Assembly: GCA_030040235.1 (NCBI GenBank)
Contig: JASHUC010000144.1
Coordinates: forward strand, 1-39,872
Reading direction: 5' to 3'
From: Gammaproteobacteria bacterium
GTDB taxonomy: Bacteria; Pseudomonadota; Gammaproteobacteria; Steroidobacterales; Steroidobacteraceae
DNA length: 39,872 bases
The notes under the pieces are model-generated. The model saw only the letters and a program-made list of their open reading frames with translations, did no database searches and was not told the origin of the DNA. Below, one piece after another: positions 24,287-32,636 of the stretch. Both the position numbers and the translations under genes were made by a program. The stretch's first letter is position 1, and each line of letters opens with the position of its first letter.

Positions 24287-26151
24287 TCCGACGCTGCGGG
24301 GGCAAACTGCCGCTGGTACAGGTCCGCGTAGAGGCCGGCCTTCGCAATCAGCTCTGCGTGAGTCCCTCGCTCCACGATGCGGCCGTCCTGTAGAACCAGG
24401 ATCTGATCAGCCCTGACGACGGTGGACAGCCGATGGGCTATCACGATCGAGGTGCGCCCGGTGAGCGCCTGTTCCAAGGCTCGCTGGATCGCCATCTCGG
24501 AGGCAGAATCAAGATGAGCCGTAGCCTCATCGAGGATGACCAGATCGGGCGCCTTCAGAAGCAGCCGCGCGATCGCCAGGCGCTGCTTCTCGCCACCGGA
24601 GAATCGGTAGCCGCGCTCACCGACCATGGTGTCGAGGCCGTCCGGCAGGGCTTCCACGACGTCGAGAATCTGAGCATCGCCCAGAGCCGCGCGGATCTCC
24701 TCGTCGGTTGCATCCGGTCGCGCATAGCGGAGATTCGCCCGAAGGGTGTCGTGAAACAGGTGTGCATCCTGCGTCACCACACCGATACGAGCTCGCAAGG
24801 ATTCGAGCGCAGCATCCCGAAGGTCGACGCCGTTCAGACGCACGGAGCCGGCCTGCGGGTCGTAAAGCCGAGGAACGAGATGAGTAAGGGTCGTCTTGCC
24901 AGACCCCGAGGGACCGACGAGTGCCACGAGCTGCCCCGGTTCCACGCTGAAGCTGATGTCGTGAAGTACGGTTCGCCTGGCACGCTTTTCGGGAACGGCG
25001 ATCGACTCCAGGGAGGCGAGGGATACTTCAGCCGCCGAGGGGTAGTGAAAGGAGACGTTGTCGAAAGTCAGGCGAACGTGGCCTCGAGGGATCGTCAAAG
25101 CGCCGGAGCGCTCGCGAATCATCGGTTCCAGATCCAAGACTTCGAAGATTCGCTCGAACGACACGAGCGTCGTCATGACGCTGACCTGCACGTTTGAAAG
25201 CCCCATGAGCGGGGCATACAAGCGGGCGAGCAGCGAAACGATCGCGACGACGGTACCCACGTCGAGTACGTGACGGGTCGCGAGCACGCCTCCCCAACCA
25301 TAGGCGAGCGCCGTCGCGAGAGTGGCTGTGAGAATCAAGAGCGTCGCGAACATGCGCCCGTACAGGCGCGCCCTGATACCCGTGCCGGACAGGGTCTGCG
25401 CTTTGACCTCGAAGGCGCGGACGTCCTCCTCGGGACGTCCGAACAGCTTGCTCAGCAAAGCTCCGGCCACATTGAACCGCTCGACCATCGTGCTCGACAT
25501 GGCCGCCCCCGCATCGAGGGCCTCGCGCGTCACCTCCCGGATGCGCCGGCCCCAATACCGGGCCGGAAGCACGAAGAGCGGCAGGAGAACCAGGACGATG
25601 AGCGTGATCCGCCACGACAGCACGAACAGCGCGCCGAAGATCAGAACGACGGTCACCGAGTTGCCGCCCACGTTTGAGAGTACATCCGTGAAGGCGCTGC
25701 GGGCGCCTCTCGCGTCACTCATAAGCCGATTGACCAGGGCCCCCGTCTGTGTCCGGGAGAAAAATGCGAGGGGCATCCGCTGGATGTGATCGAACAGTCG
25801 CATCCGCAGCGACAAGACGACGTCCGCCCCCACACGTGCAGCCAGATATGTCTGGCCAAGACCGAGGGCGGCGTCGAACACGCCGAGGGCGGCGATCAAC
25901 AGGGCGAGTCGTATAATGAGTGCGGGGTTCTGCTTGATGATCCCCTCGTTGATGATCGCGCGATAGATCAGGGGGTTTGCAGCCTGAATGGCGGAACTGA
26001 TGCTCGTGACCCCGAAGAACAGGATCAACATGCGCGCGTGCGGTGCGGCGAGCGCCAACGTTCGACGAACCGTGGCCCATTCGATCTTCGTCTGGCCGGT
26101 ATCGGCAGAGTTGGCCCGCAGAGCGCTCAGCGAGCCGGTGACTACCCTCAT
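24280..26151 (-). CDS. ABC transporter, fused permease and ATPase (MsbA/ABCB type)
   Basis: A half-transporter of 623 residues; AGGAG lies before ATG 26151. The N-terminal six-helix exporter domain spans about 35-340 and includes FSRTQTGALVNRLMSD, the intracellular loop typical of type IV exporters. The nucleotide-binding domain has Walker A GPSGSGKTT, a Q-loop VVTQDAHLFHDT, the signature FSGGEKQR, Walker B LVILDEATAHLD and the switch His in VIAHRLSTV. It should homodimerise in the inner membrane and export a lipid, drug or peptide; the substrate is not apparent. It is a single gene divergent from the GFA gene and convergent with the SRPBCC gene (7-bp overlap). Confidence 0.92.
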   Translation of the reverse strand: MRVVTGSLSALRANSADTGQTKIEWATVRRTLALAAPHARMLILFFGVTSISSAIQAANPLIYRAIINEGIIKQNPALIIRLALLIAALGVFDAALGLGQTYLAARVGADVVLSLRMRLFDHIQRMPLAFFSRTQTGALVNRLMSDARGARSAFTDVLSNVGGNSVTVVLIFGALFVLSWRITLIVLVLLPLFVLPARYWGRRIREVTREALDAGAAMSSTMVERFNVAGALLSKLFGRPEEDVRAFEVKAQTLSGTGIRARLYGRMFATLLILTATLATALAYGWGGVLATRHVLDVGTVVAIVSLLARLYAPLMGLSNVQVSVMTTLVSFERIFEVLDLEPMIRERSGALTIPRGHVRLTFDNVSFHYPSAAEVSLASLESIAVPEKRARRTVLHDISFSVEPGQLVALVGPSGSGKTTLTHLVPRLYDPQAGSVRLNGVDLRDAALESLRARIGVVTQDAHLFHDTLRANLRYARPDATDEEIRAALGDAQILDVVEALPDGLDTMVGERGYRFSGGEKQRLAIARLLLKAPDLVILDEATAHLDSASEMAIQRALEQALTGRTSIVIAHRLSTVVRADQILVLQDGRIVERGTHAELIAKAGLYADLYQRQFAPAASDH

Positions 26152-26200
26152 CTTGACGCGCTCCTGCTTCCGATCCGACGGGCGGGGCTGGTAAGGTTAC

Positions 26201-26620
26201 ATGATGTTTCGAGGACGGTGTCATTGCGGGGCACTCGGGTATCTCTACCAAACGAGCCTCGATCCGCCTGCCTGGTCGGTGCGGGCAGACCAGTGCTCGT
26301 TCTGCCGAGCTCACGGGGCGTGGACGACGTCCGACCCCCACGGTTCGCTCACCTTCCAGGTCACCGACCCGAGCCGCCTCGTCCGCTATCGGTTCGGGTT
26401 GCGCACTGCCGATTTTCTGATCTGCGGCCAGTGTGGCCTCTACATCGGCGCGGCGATCACGAGGCCGCGGGGCCGCTTCGGAGTCGTGAACGTCAATGTG
26501 ATGCGACCTGCCCCGGCCGGAATCCCTCAACCGGTGCCGGTGTCGTACGAGGGAGAGAACGAGGCGCAGCGTACGGCACGCCGCGAAGCGCGCTGGACGC
26601 CGATCGTCGATAAGCTCTGA
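26201..26620 (+). CDS. GFA/CENP-V family zinc-binding protein
   Basis: The protein has 139 residues. The fold is shown by the cysteine pattern CHCG (entry), C-x-F-C in QCSFCRAHG, and CGQCG in FLICGQCGLYIGA. This matches the glutathione-dependent formaldehyde-activating (GFA/CENP-V) family, which binds two zinc ions. Some members condense formaldehyde with glutathione; most have no proven reaction. The start is either of two adjacent ATGs at 26201/26204. It is 10 bp upstream of the OsmC-like gene, so the two probably form a small stress-related operon. Confidence 0.88.
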   Translation: MMFRGRCHCGALGYLYQTSLDPPAWSVRADQCSFCRAHGAWTTSDPHGSLTFQVTDPSRLVRYRFGLRTADFLICGQCGLYIGAAITRPRGRFGVVNVNVMRPAPAGIPQPVPVSYEGENEAQRTARREARWTPIVDKL

Positions 26621-26630
26621 AAGGAACGTC

Positions 26631-27146
26631 ATGGATGCCGCTACGTTGCGGTCGATACAGGCTCCCATCAAGGAGCGATACAAGAACGATGCCCAAACGG
26701 CGCTGATCACTCTGCGTGCCAAGGGCACGCTCGATGACGCGCACATCGCGTGCAAGGTCGAGACCGGGCGCGCCATCGCGGTGGCTGGTCTTCATCCGGC
26801 GACGGGCGGCTCGGGGCTGGAGCTGTGCTCCGGAGACATGTTGCTCGAGGCGCTCGTGGCCTGTGCCGGAGTCACGCTCAAGGCGGTGTCCACCGCGCTC
26901 GAGATCCCGCTGAAATCTGGCGCGGTGTGTGCCGAGGGCGATCTCGATTTTCGAGGGACTCTGGGCGTTGCGAAGGATGCGAGGGTCGGCTTCACGGCGA
27001 TACGACTGAGATTTACCGTCGATTCAGATGCGCCGCCGGAGAAGCTCGAGCAGCTGCTGAAGCTCACCGAGCGCTACTGCGTCGTCTATCAGACAATCCG
27101 CGGCGGGGCGCCGGTCTCAGCTCGCCTCGATGCCCAGCGCGAGTGA
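26631..27146 (+). CDS. OsmC-family protein (peroxiredoxin-like)
   Basis: The protein has 171 residues with AAGGAAC before ATG 26631. The OsmC/Ohr fold is supported by GDMLLEALVACAGVTLKAV (Cys of the first active-site helix) and LTERYCVVYQTIRGGAPV (second Cys). Both redox cysteines of the family are present, so thiol-dependent reduction of organic hydroperoxides is plausible. It follows the GFA gene by 10 bp. Its last 30 bp overlap, on the opposite strand, the 3' end of the large regulator gene. Confidence 0.88.
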   Translation: MDAATLRSIQAPIKERYKNDAQTALITLRAKGTLDDAHIACKVETGRAIAVAGLHPATGGSGLELCSGDMLLEALVACAGVTLKAVSTALEIPLKSGAVCAEGDLDFRGTLGVAKDARVGFTAIRLRFTVDSDAPPEKLEQLLKLTERYCVVYQTIRGGAPVSARLDAQRE

Positions 27147-29630
27147 GGATGCCGTGAGCTCATCGAGCGGTGCCGTGCTCGAGCCGAGCTCCCACTGCGG
27201 CCCGAGGCGCTCATCGAGGATCGACTTGAGCGCAACCCGCATGTGCTCCTCAGCGGGCCGAGGGCGTACCTGACCGTGGGCCGCCCGAGCCTGCTCCGCG
27301 CAGGCGGCGATGCGGGCCGCATCCCTCAAGCGGCCCTCCCGGCAGGCGAGCAGCGCCATCGCATCGAGTGCCAGGTACAGCTTGCCGGGATCGAGCCTGC
27401 GGGCCAGCGCATAGAGCTCCGCGCCCTGGGCGCGCGCTTCATCCAGCTCCCCTGCCATGAGTAGCCCGGCGAAGGCGAGCGCAAGGAGCTCGAACTGCGT
27501 CTCTCTCCTTCCCACGTGCCGCAGACTCGAGACCAGGGGCCGGGCGAGCTGCAGGGCGGCGTCCGTTCGCCCGCAGGCGATATCGAGCTCGACGATGCCG
27601 ACGGTCGCGGCGAGCGCCTGCCGCTCACTCGTCGCCAAGGCGATGCGAACCGCGCGCTCGTAAGCTGCACGGGCTTGCGGATACTCTCCGGCACCCGTGA
27701 GCAGCGCGCCTTCGGTGAGCGCCCCGTGCGCGAGCAACCGTGCCGGCCAAGCCGGCTCCTCGAGCCCACGCGCGGTCGCGCAGGACTCGCGCGCGACACC
27801 GGGATCCGCTCGCCAGTTGAATGCGAGCAGCATGAGCGCGTGATACCGCGCTCGCGTATCGCCGCTCTCGCCGTGAATCTGCGCGGCGATCTCCGCCGCA
27901 TAGCGCGCCCGATCGCACTGATGCATCGAGTCGCAGACCGCAATCGCCTCCCAAAAGCGGCCGACCCGTTCGCGCGGCACCTCGCTGGAGAGAACCGCGA
28001 GGATCTGCTCGTAACGCGCGCGGCCCTCCGGACAGAGATCGGCCTCGACCCAGAGCGGCCATGCCGAGCCGAACAGCGAGATGGCGAGCGCCGCATCGTG
28101 CGCCACTGCCCAATCGAGAGCCATGCGGAGGTTGTCGAGCTCTGGAGCATAGCGGTAGAGCCACAGTGCCTCATCGAGCGACCAGTACTCCCGGTACGCG
28201 CGGTCGAGCACGTCGAGCACGCTCACTGCGGTGCGCCTCTGCGCCGCCTCGAGTTCGCCGAAGGTCTGTAGCTTCTGCCACGCGAAGTGGCGCACCGTCT
28301 CGAGTAGCGCGTACCGCGGCGGATCCACGGCGACCACACTCACGAGCGAGCGGTCGACCAGACATCCGATCACATCGATCGCCTCGGCCTCATCGACATC
28401 CGCATCGGCCGCGCAGCGCGCGGCAGCCGCGAGCGAGAAGCTGCCCGCGAACGCGCTCAGGCGACGAAGCGCACGCTGCTCGCGCGCGGTGAGCAGGCCA
28501 TAGCTCCACTCGAACGCAGCCTGAAGCGCACCGTGACGCGGCTCGGCGACCGAGGCGAGCCTCAGCAGGCGGAACCGATCATCCAGATGCTCGAGCAAGG
28601 CGGTGAGTCCGAGCGCTGGAATGCGCGCGGCGGCCAGCTCGAGCGCCAGCGGGATGCCGTCCAGGCGCCGGCACACCTCGGTCACGAGAGCCGCGTTCGC
28701 GCGTGTGAGTTCGAAGCGCCGGTCGACCGCCGCGGCGCGCTGTGCGAAAAGCTCCACTGCCGCGCAGCGGCTTGCTTCGTCGGGGGAGGCGTTCCGCTCA
28801 GGAAGGGGCAGAACACCGAGGCGGTACACCACTTCACCGGCAATGCCGAGGGGCACCTGACTCGTGAGCAGCGCTCGTACGGCCTGCGTCTGCGACAGGA
28901 ACGCGGGTAACTGGGTTGCGAGGATATCGCTCAGATGCTCCGTGCAGTCGAGAACCAACAGCAGCGATAGCTGCTCGAGCGCCTGGGCGAGCGCGACGAA
29001 GCCGTCGACGCCCTCCGGGAGCGGCACACCAATCGAGAGCGCGATGGCCGAGGGCACGTGCTGCGCCTCCTGCACGCCTCCGAGCGCCGCCCACGCGACC
29101 GCACCGTCGGACTTCGCGGCTTCGCGGGACAGGAGTTCCTGCGCGAGTCGTGTCTTGCCTACCCCGGCGATGCCGACGAGCGTGACCAATCGGCTGCGTG
29201 CGAGGATCGCCTCGAGCTCCCCGAGCTCCTGCTCGCGGCCAACGAGTGCCGCGAGCGGGCTCGGCCAGGTGCGGCGCGGCTTGAGCGGCTGCGGCTCACT
29301 CGGTGCGGCCCGTGCGGAGGAGTCCGGCGCCGTGATCGTCGCGACCGGCAGCTCGAGGCGGTAACCGAATCCCGGCACCGTGCGAATGGCCCCCGCGCCG
29401 AGAACCCGCCTGAGACCTGCGATCTGCGCCGGTAGATTGTTCTCATCGACGACCAGGCGCGGCCAGACCCGCTCGATCAGCGTGGTTTTTGAGACCAGCC
29501 GGCCGGCATTCTCGACCAGAACCAGCAGCAGATCGAATGCGCGCGCACCGAGCTCGAGTGGCTTGCCGCCCGCCAACAGGCTCCGCTCGGATGGGACGAG
29601 CTCGAATTCTCCGACGCGTATGCGGTTCAC
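27117..29630 (-). CDS. Winged-helix (OmpR/CadC type) - NB-ARC-like ATPase - TPR transcriptional regulator
   Basis: The protein has 837 residues from GTG 29630, chosen because VNRIRVGEFELVPSERSLL is the normal N-terminus of the family and GAGAGAAG lies upstream; a longer reading adds 31 unlike residues. Residues 5-92 are a CadC/OmpR winged helix (ELGARAFDLLLVLVENAG, then VDENNLPAQIAGLRRVLG and IRTVPGFGYRLEL). The ATPase starts with LVGREQELGELE and Walker A GIAGVGKTRLA (153-163); RRLDGIPLALELAAARI is the GLPL-type motif of NB-ARC/STAND ATPases. About 400 residues of alpha-helical TPR-like repeats follow. This is a signal-integrating, LuxR-MalT-like regulator with a different DNA-binding head. 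An inverted repeat flanks its -10 box, pointing to autoregulation. Confidence 0.88.
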   Translation of the reverse strand: MNRIRVGEFELVPSERSLLAGGKPLELGARAFDLLLVLVENAGRLVSKTTLIERVWPRLVVDENNLPAQIAGLRRVLGAGAIRTVPGFGYRLELPVATITAPDSSARAAPSEPQPLKPRRTWPSPLAALVGREQELGELEAILARSRLVTLVGIAGVGKTRLAQELLSREAAKSDGAVAWAALGGVQEAQHVPSAIALSIGVPLPEGVDGFVALAQALEQLSLLLVLDCTEHLSDILATQLPAFLSQTQAVRALLTSQVPLGIAGEVVYRLGVLPLPERNASPDEASRCAAVELFAQRAAAVDRRFELTRANAALVTEVCRRLDGIPLALELAAARIPALGLTALLEHLDDRFRLLRLASVAEPRHGALQAAFEWSYGLLTAREQRALRRLSAFAGSFSLAAAARCAADADVDEAEAIDVIGCLVDRSLVSVVAVDPPRYALLETVRHFAWQKLQTFGELEAAQRRTAVSVLDVLDRAYREYWSLDEALWLYRYAPELDNLRMALDWAVAHDAALAISLFGSAWPLWVEADLCPEGRARYEQILAVLSSEVPRERVGRFWEAIAVCDSMHQCDRARYAAEIAAQIHGESGDTRARYHALMLLAFNWRADPGVARESCATARGLEEPAWPARLLAHGALTEGALLTGAGEYPQARAAYERAVRIALATSERQALAATVGIVELDIACGRTDAALQLARPLVSSLRHVGRRETQFELLALAFAGLLMAGELDEARAQGAELYALARRLDPGKLYLALDAMALLACREGRLRDAARIAACAEQARAAHGQVRPRPAEEHMRVALKSILDERLGPQWELGSSTAPLDELTASSLALGIEAS

Positions 29631-29634
29631 GGCT

Positions 29635-29700
29635 GCGCTGCTTCTCTCGAGTCCAGCCGAGCCTGGCGATCCAAAACCAATATAGCCGAGAGCGCAGCGC
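29635..29700 (-). promoter_or_regulatory. Promoter with flanking inverted repeat upstream of the large regulator gene
   Basis: GCGCTGC-TT-CTCTCG (29635-29649) and CGAGAG-C-GCAGCGC (29687-29700) are inverted copies with a one- to two-base bulge and a 37-bp interval. On the minus strand a TATATT -10 box (29684..29679) lies just inside the right arm, and the left arm overlaps the ribosome-binding purines of the GTG at 29630. Binding of a dimer across both arms would block both transcription and translation initiation. Confidence 0.4.
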
Positions 29701-29843
29701 GGTTGTAGCGACGTTTCACGCACGCTTCAGCGCGCCTTCAAGACTCCGGGCCGCAATCGGTCGATCCTTTCACCCGCACGCCGAATGAAATACGGCAGTG
29801 CATCAGAAGCGGATCCACATACGTCCATCAATGGGAGATCGTC

Positions 29844-30230
29844 ATGAACAAGCTCATCGTCATTATTGCCGCCTGCGGTGCCTTCGGGGCGTTCACCACT
29901 TCGCGTGCCGACGAGGGTGTCGCGCGCTCGGTCGTGGTGCACTTCGGGGATCTCGACACGGCGAGCTGGTCGGGTGCCGCCGCGCTTTACACACGGTTGA
30001 ATCGGGCGGCGCACGAAGTCTGCCAAGAACTCGAGCCGCATGGTCAGCTCTTGCTGCGGCGTCTGTACTCGAGCTGCCTGGAGTTCGCGATTTCCAACGC
30101 CGTCGTCGCGGTTGACCGCCCGGTCCTCACGAAGTACGCGGCCGCCCAGGGGATGAAGTCTCCTTCGGCTGCGCCGTCGTACTTCGCAAATGTCATCGGC
30201 GGGCGGTCGATCCTGGTCGCCAAGCGATAG
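29844..30230 (+). CDS. UrcA-family secreted protein
   Basis: The protein has 128 residues. GGGAG precedes ATG 29844. A short signal peptide (1-22, ending SRADE) is followed by the UrcA pattern SVVVHFGDLDTASWSGAAALYTRLNRAAHEVC (quoted as VVVHFGDLDTASWSG and LYTRLNRAAHEVC), ending with a Cys that pairs with a second Cys (YSSCLEFAI). UrcA proteins are small periplasmic proteins common in alpha- and gammaproteobacteria, with no settled function. The gene is divergent from the large regulator and may be under its control, since the shared 213-bp gap carries an inverted repeat. Confidence 0.8.
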   Translation: MNKLIVIIAACGAFGAFTTSRADEGVARSVVVHFGDLDTASWSGAAALYTRLNRAAHEVCQELEPHGQLLLRRLYSSCLEFAISNAVVAVDRPVLTKYAAAQGMKSPSAAPSYFANVIGGRSILVAKR

Positions 30231-30285
30231 TGCGGACTGCCACGTTCAATGAGGCAAGCTATTGAAGTTACTTGGAAATTCCTCC

Positions 30286-30351
30286 GGACAGGGGCCGCGG
30301 CTCGAGCCTTTAGAAGATTTTCATAGAGGCTTCAAGACGCGGCCCCCGTCC
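30286..30351. terminator. Long imperfect hairpin between urcA-like and DUF4242 genes
   Basis: GGACAGGGGCCGCG (30286-30299) and CGCGGCCCCCGTCC (30338-30351) pair at 13 of 14 positions. Inside, GAGCCT (30304-30309) and AGGCTTC (30327-30333) can extend the stem. It is 55 bp after the urcA-like stop and 95 bp before the next gene. It may be a terminator, an mRNA-stabilising fold or a dispersed palindromic repeat. Confidence 0.45.
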
Positions 30352-30446
30352 TGCGCGACACTGGCCTCAGAGCGGGCGCGGCGGGGATCCGGTAACCCAG
30401 CCCGCCGAGCCATCGCGAGGCAGCCCATACAACGAAGGAGAAGGAC

Positions 30447-30719
30447 GTGCCGAAATTCGTCATCGAACGAGAAATTCCGGGGGCCGGGAAACTGACCCCC
30501 AGCGAGCTGAAGACGATCTCCAAGAAATCCTGCGGAGTGCTGAGCAGTCTCGGTCCGAGCGTACAGTGGATTCAGAGCTTCGTCACGGCGGACAAGATCT
30601 ACTGCATCTATTACGCGACTGACGAGTCGCTGGTGCGCCGTCACGCGGAGCTCGGCGGGTTTCCCGCCAACAAGATCTCCCCCGTGACCACCGTCATCGA
30701 CCCGGCAACCGCAGAGTGA
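30447..30719 (+). CDS. DUF4242 domain protein (SCO4226-like)
   Basis: The protein has 90 residues. The GTG at 30447 follows GAAGGAGAAG. The sequence PKFVIEREIPGAGKLTPSEL, IQSFVTADKIYCIYYATDES and VRRHAELGGFPANKI is the DUF4242 pattern. A Streptomyces member (SCO4226) is a small ferredoxin-fold nickel-binding protein; whether this one binds metal is unknown. No signal peptide, so cytoplasmic. It stands alone, bracketed by a long hairpin upstream and a strong stem-loop just after the stop. Confidence 0.82.
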   Translation: MPKFVIEREIPGAGKLTPSELKTISKKSCGVLSSLGPSVQWIQSFVTADKIYCIYYATDESLVRRHAELGGFPANKISPVTTVIDPATAE

Positions 30720-30728
30720 GCTGAAACG

Positions 30729-30756
30729 CCCGGGACGCGCCCGAGCGCGTCCCGGG
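30729..30756 (+). terminator. Strong stem-loop terminator after the DUF4242 gene
   Basis: Perfect arms CCCGGGACGCG (30729-30739) and CGCGTCCCGGG (30746-30756), extendable by one C-G pair to a 12-bp stem with a 4-nt loop, begin 9 bp after the stop. The stem is very GC-rich; no U-tract follows. Confidence 0.55.
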
Positions 30757-30866
30757 TGCAATCCAGGCGGGGGCCGACGACATGCTGCGCCAGATCGTTC
30801 ACTGACGGCCGCGACCGGCGAGGCGCGCCTGAACAACAACCAAACACGTGCCAGGGAGTTTCACCG

Positions 30867-32375
30867 ATGGAGTCACAATCAGGTTTGTGCGTGCGTCGTC
30901 GCCTTCTCACACGCGTTCCGCAGGTCTTCTTGCTCGCCGGCCTCACGGCGCTCGGCCTCAACGCACCGGCCGTAGCGCAGGACTCCGGTGTAGGGCCTCC
31001 GCTCAGCCTGGATCAATTCGGCGTGCTGCAGAACTCTTCGTCGAATAACTTCGATACGGGCGCGACCAATGGCTTCTTTGCCAACCTCGGAACCAACGGT
31101 CGCACGTGTGGCACGTGCCATGTCGAGGCGGATGCCTGGACTTTCACTCCGCTCCATGCGCAGCTGCTCCGTCAGGATGACCCGCTGTTTGCGCCCGTCG
31201 ATGGCTCGGACTGTCCGCCGGAGCGGAGTAATCAAGAGTCGAACAGCGCGAACTCCTCGATGATCCTGAAGTACGCGGTGATTCGCATTCAGCTGGCAAT
31301 CCCCGCCACGGCCAATTTTACGCTGACTTCGGCCACCAACCCGAAAAGGTGCGCCATACCGCCGGGCTCACCAGCGATCTCCGGAGATCTGTTTCTCTTC
31401 AGGCGTCCCCTACCCGCCACCAACCTGATGTTCCTGTCCTCGGTGATGTGGGATGGGCGCGAGACATTGGAGAAGATCACGACGCAAGCCGGCGAGGAGA
31501 GCACCGCCTCGCTCATGTTCGACCTGGCTGACCAGGCTAACACTGCCACGACCGGCCACGCGCAGGGCGCCTCGATCGCCGCTACGCAGGCGCAGCAGGA
31601 TATCCTCACGTTCGAGACAGACCTCTCCACGGCGCAGGCGGTTCTCGTACCCGAAGTCGGCATTGCACTGCTCGATGTCGGAGCCCATGGTGGCGCCGAC
31701 TACCTCAAAGACACGGTGGTGCCAGCTTTTTCAATCGGGGTTAACGATCCGCTGAATCCGCCGTTCACCAACACCGTCTTCACGATCTACTCGGCCTGGG
31801 AGCCCACCAGCCCCGGGTACCGCCACCTCTCGCCGGTCCAGCAGGCGATCGGACGCGGTGAAGCGATCTTCAACAACACCACATTTACGATTCACGACGT
31901 GCCGGGAATCAACAGTGTTCCCTCCGATCCGCTCTACAATCCCGCCGACCCGCTCGCTGGACAGGATGTGGTAGCGGGGTGCGGCCTGTGCCACAACAAT
32001 CCGAATGTCGGCAACCATTCCACCTCGTTGCCCATCAACATCGGCGTCACGATGGCCCAGCCGACCAACAACGATAGCCGGGCCAACACCGAGCTGGACC
32101 TGGCGAATCTGCCGGTCTATGCGCTCACCAACTCGAGTACGGGTGCCGTCGTCCGGGTAACCGACCCGGGCAAGGCGATGATCAGCGGCGAGTGGACGGA
32201 CATCGGAAAGACCAAAGGCCCGATCCTGCGCGGTCTTGCGGCGCGCGCGCCCTACTTCCACAACGGTTCCGCCAAGGACCTGGCAACCGTGGTGAACTTC
32301 TATAACCAGCGATTCAACATCGGACTGAGCCCGCAGCAGCAGTCCGATCTGGTGACATTTCTCGAGGCGCTCTAG
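30867..32375 (+). CDS. Dihaem cytochrome c peroxidase / MauG-like secreted protein
   Basis: The protein has 502 residues from ATG 30867 (GGGAG upstream). Signal peptide 1-38 ends VAQ. Two haem c motifs are visible: C81GTCH85 near the N-terminus and C372GLCH376. The C-terminal third shows GPILRGLAARAPYFHNGSAKDLATVVNFYN (quoted as LRGLAARAPYFHNGSAKDL), the conserved distal segment of bacterial dihaem peroxidases. About 290 residues separate the haems, more than in CcpA, and include the MWDGRE segment usual in the family. Reaction (peroxide reduction, or oxidation of another substrate) is not determined. No partner gene is obvious. Confidence 0.82.
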   Translation: MESQSGLCVRRRLLTRVPQVFLLAGLTALGLNAPAVAQDSGVGPPLSLDQFGVLQNSSSNNFDTGATNGFFANLGTNGRTCGTCHVEADAWTFTPLHAQLLRQDDPLFAPVDGSDCPPERSNQESNSANSSMILKYAVIRIQLAIPATANFTLTSATNPKRCAIPPGSPAISGDLFLFRRPLPATNLMFLSSVMWDGRETLEKITTQAGEESTASLMFDLADQANTATTGHAQGASIAATQAQQDILTFETDLSTAQAVLVPEVGIALLDVGAHGGADYLKDTVVPAFSIGVNDPLNPPFTNTVFTIYSAWEPTSPGYRHLSPVQQAIGRGEAIFNNTTFTIHDVPGINSVPSDPLYNPADPLAGQDVVAGCGLCHNNPNVGNHSTSLPINIGVTMAQPTNNDSRANTELDLANLPVYALTNSSTGAVVRVTDPGKAMISGEWTDIGKTKGPILRGLAARAPYFHNGSAKDLATVVNFYNQRFNIGLSPQQQSDLVTFLEAL

Positions 32376-32481
32376 GGCGTCGACGCAGACGCACTGGGCC
32401 GACTCGATGCGCTGCCGCGGGCTCTGGCGGTAGCGCACCCCGATCATCGTGCAATCACCCATGAGAGTGGCCCGCGTGTGC

Positions 32482-32597
32482 TCAACGCATCGCGTCCACG
32501 TACCCACGCAACACCAACGTGTCGAGAAGCTGACTGACCGCCTGCTTGGACACCCCCATCCTGCGTCCCATAGAATATTGACCATTGGTCTTCGCAA
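32482..32597 (-). pseudogene. Remnant of a MarR-family regulator (helix-turn-helix only)
   Basis: The minus strand encodes QYSMGRRMGVSKQAVSQL followed by LDTLVLRGYVDAMR and a stop at 32482. This is the recognition-helix and wing-entry segment of MarR proteins ('LA.RMGVSKQAVSQLVD.L...GYV.R'). The N-terminal dimerisation helices and the C-terminal part are missing in all frames around it. It lies between the dihaem cytochrome gene and the GT39 gene. A decayed regulator gene is likely; alternatively the similarity is limited to a short helix-turn-helix. Confidence 0.45.
32580..32590. promoter_or_regulatory. Short palindrome GACCA-T-TGGTC upstream of the GT39 gene
   Basis: Perfect 5-bp arms around one base, 46 bp before ATG 32637 and at the edge of the MarR remnant. 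It could be a leftover MarR operator; too short for certainty. Confidence 0.25.
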
Positions 32598-32636
32598 GGC
32601 CGGTAGCCGCCTTCGGAGTCATCGAGGCAGCGCACA

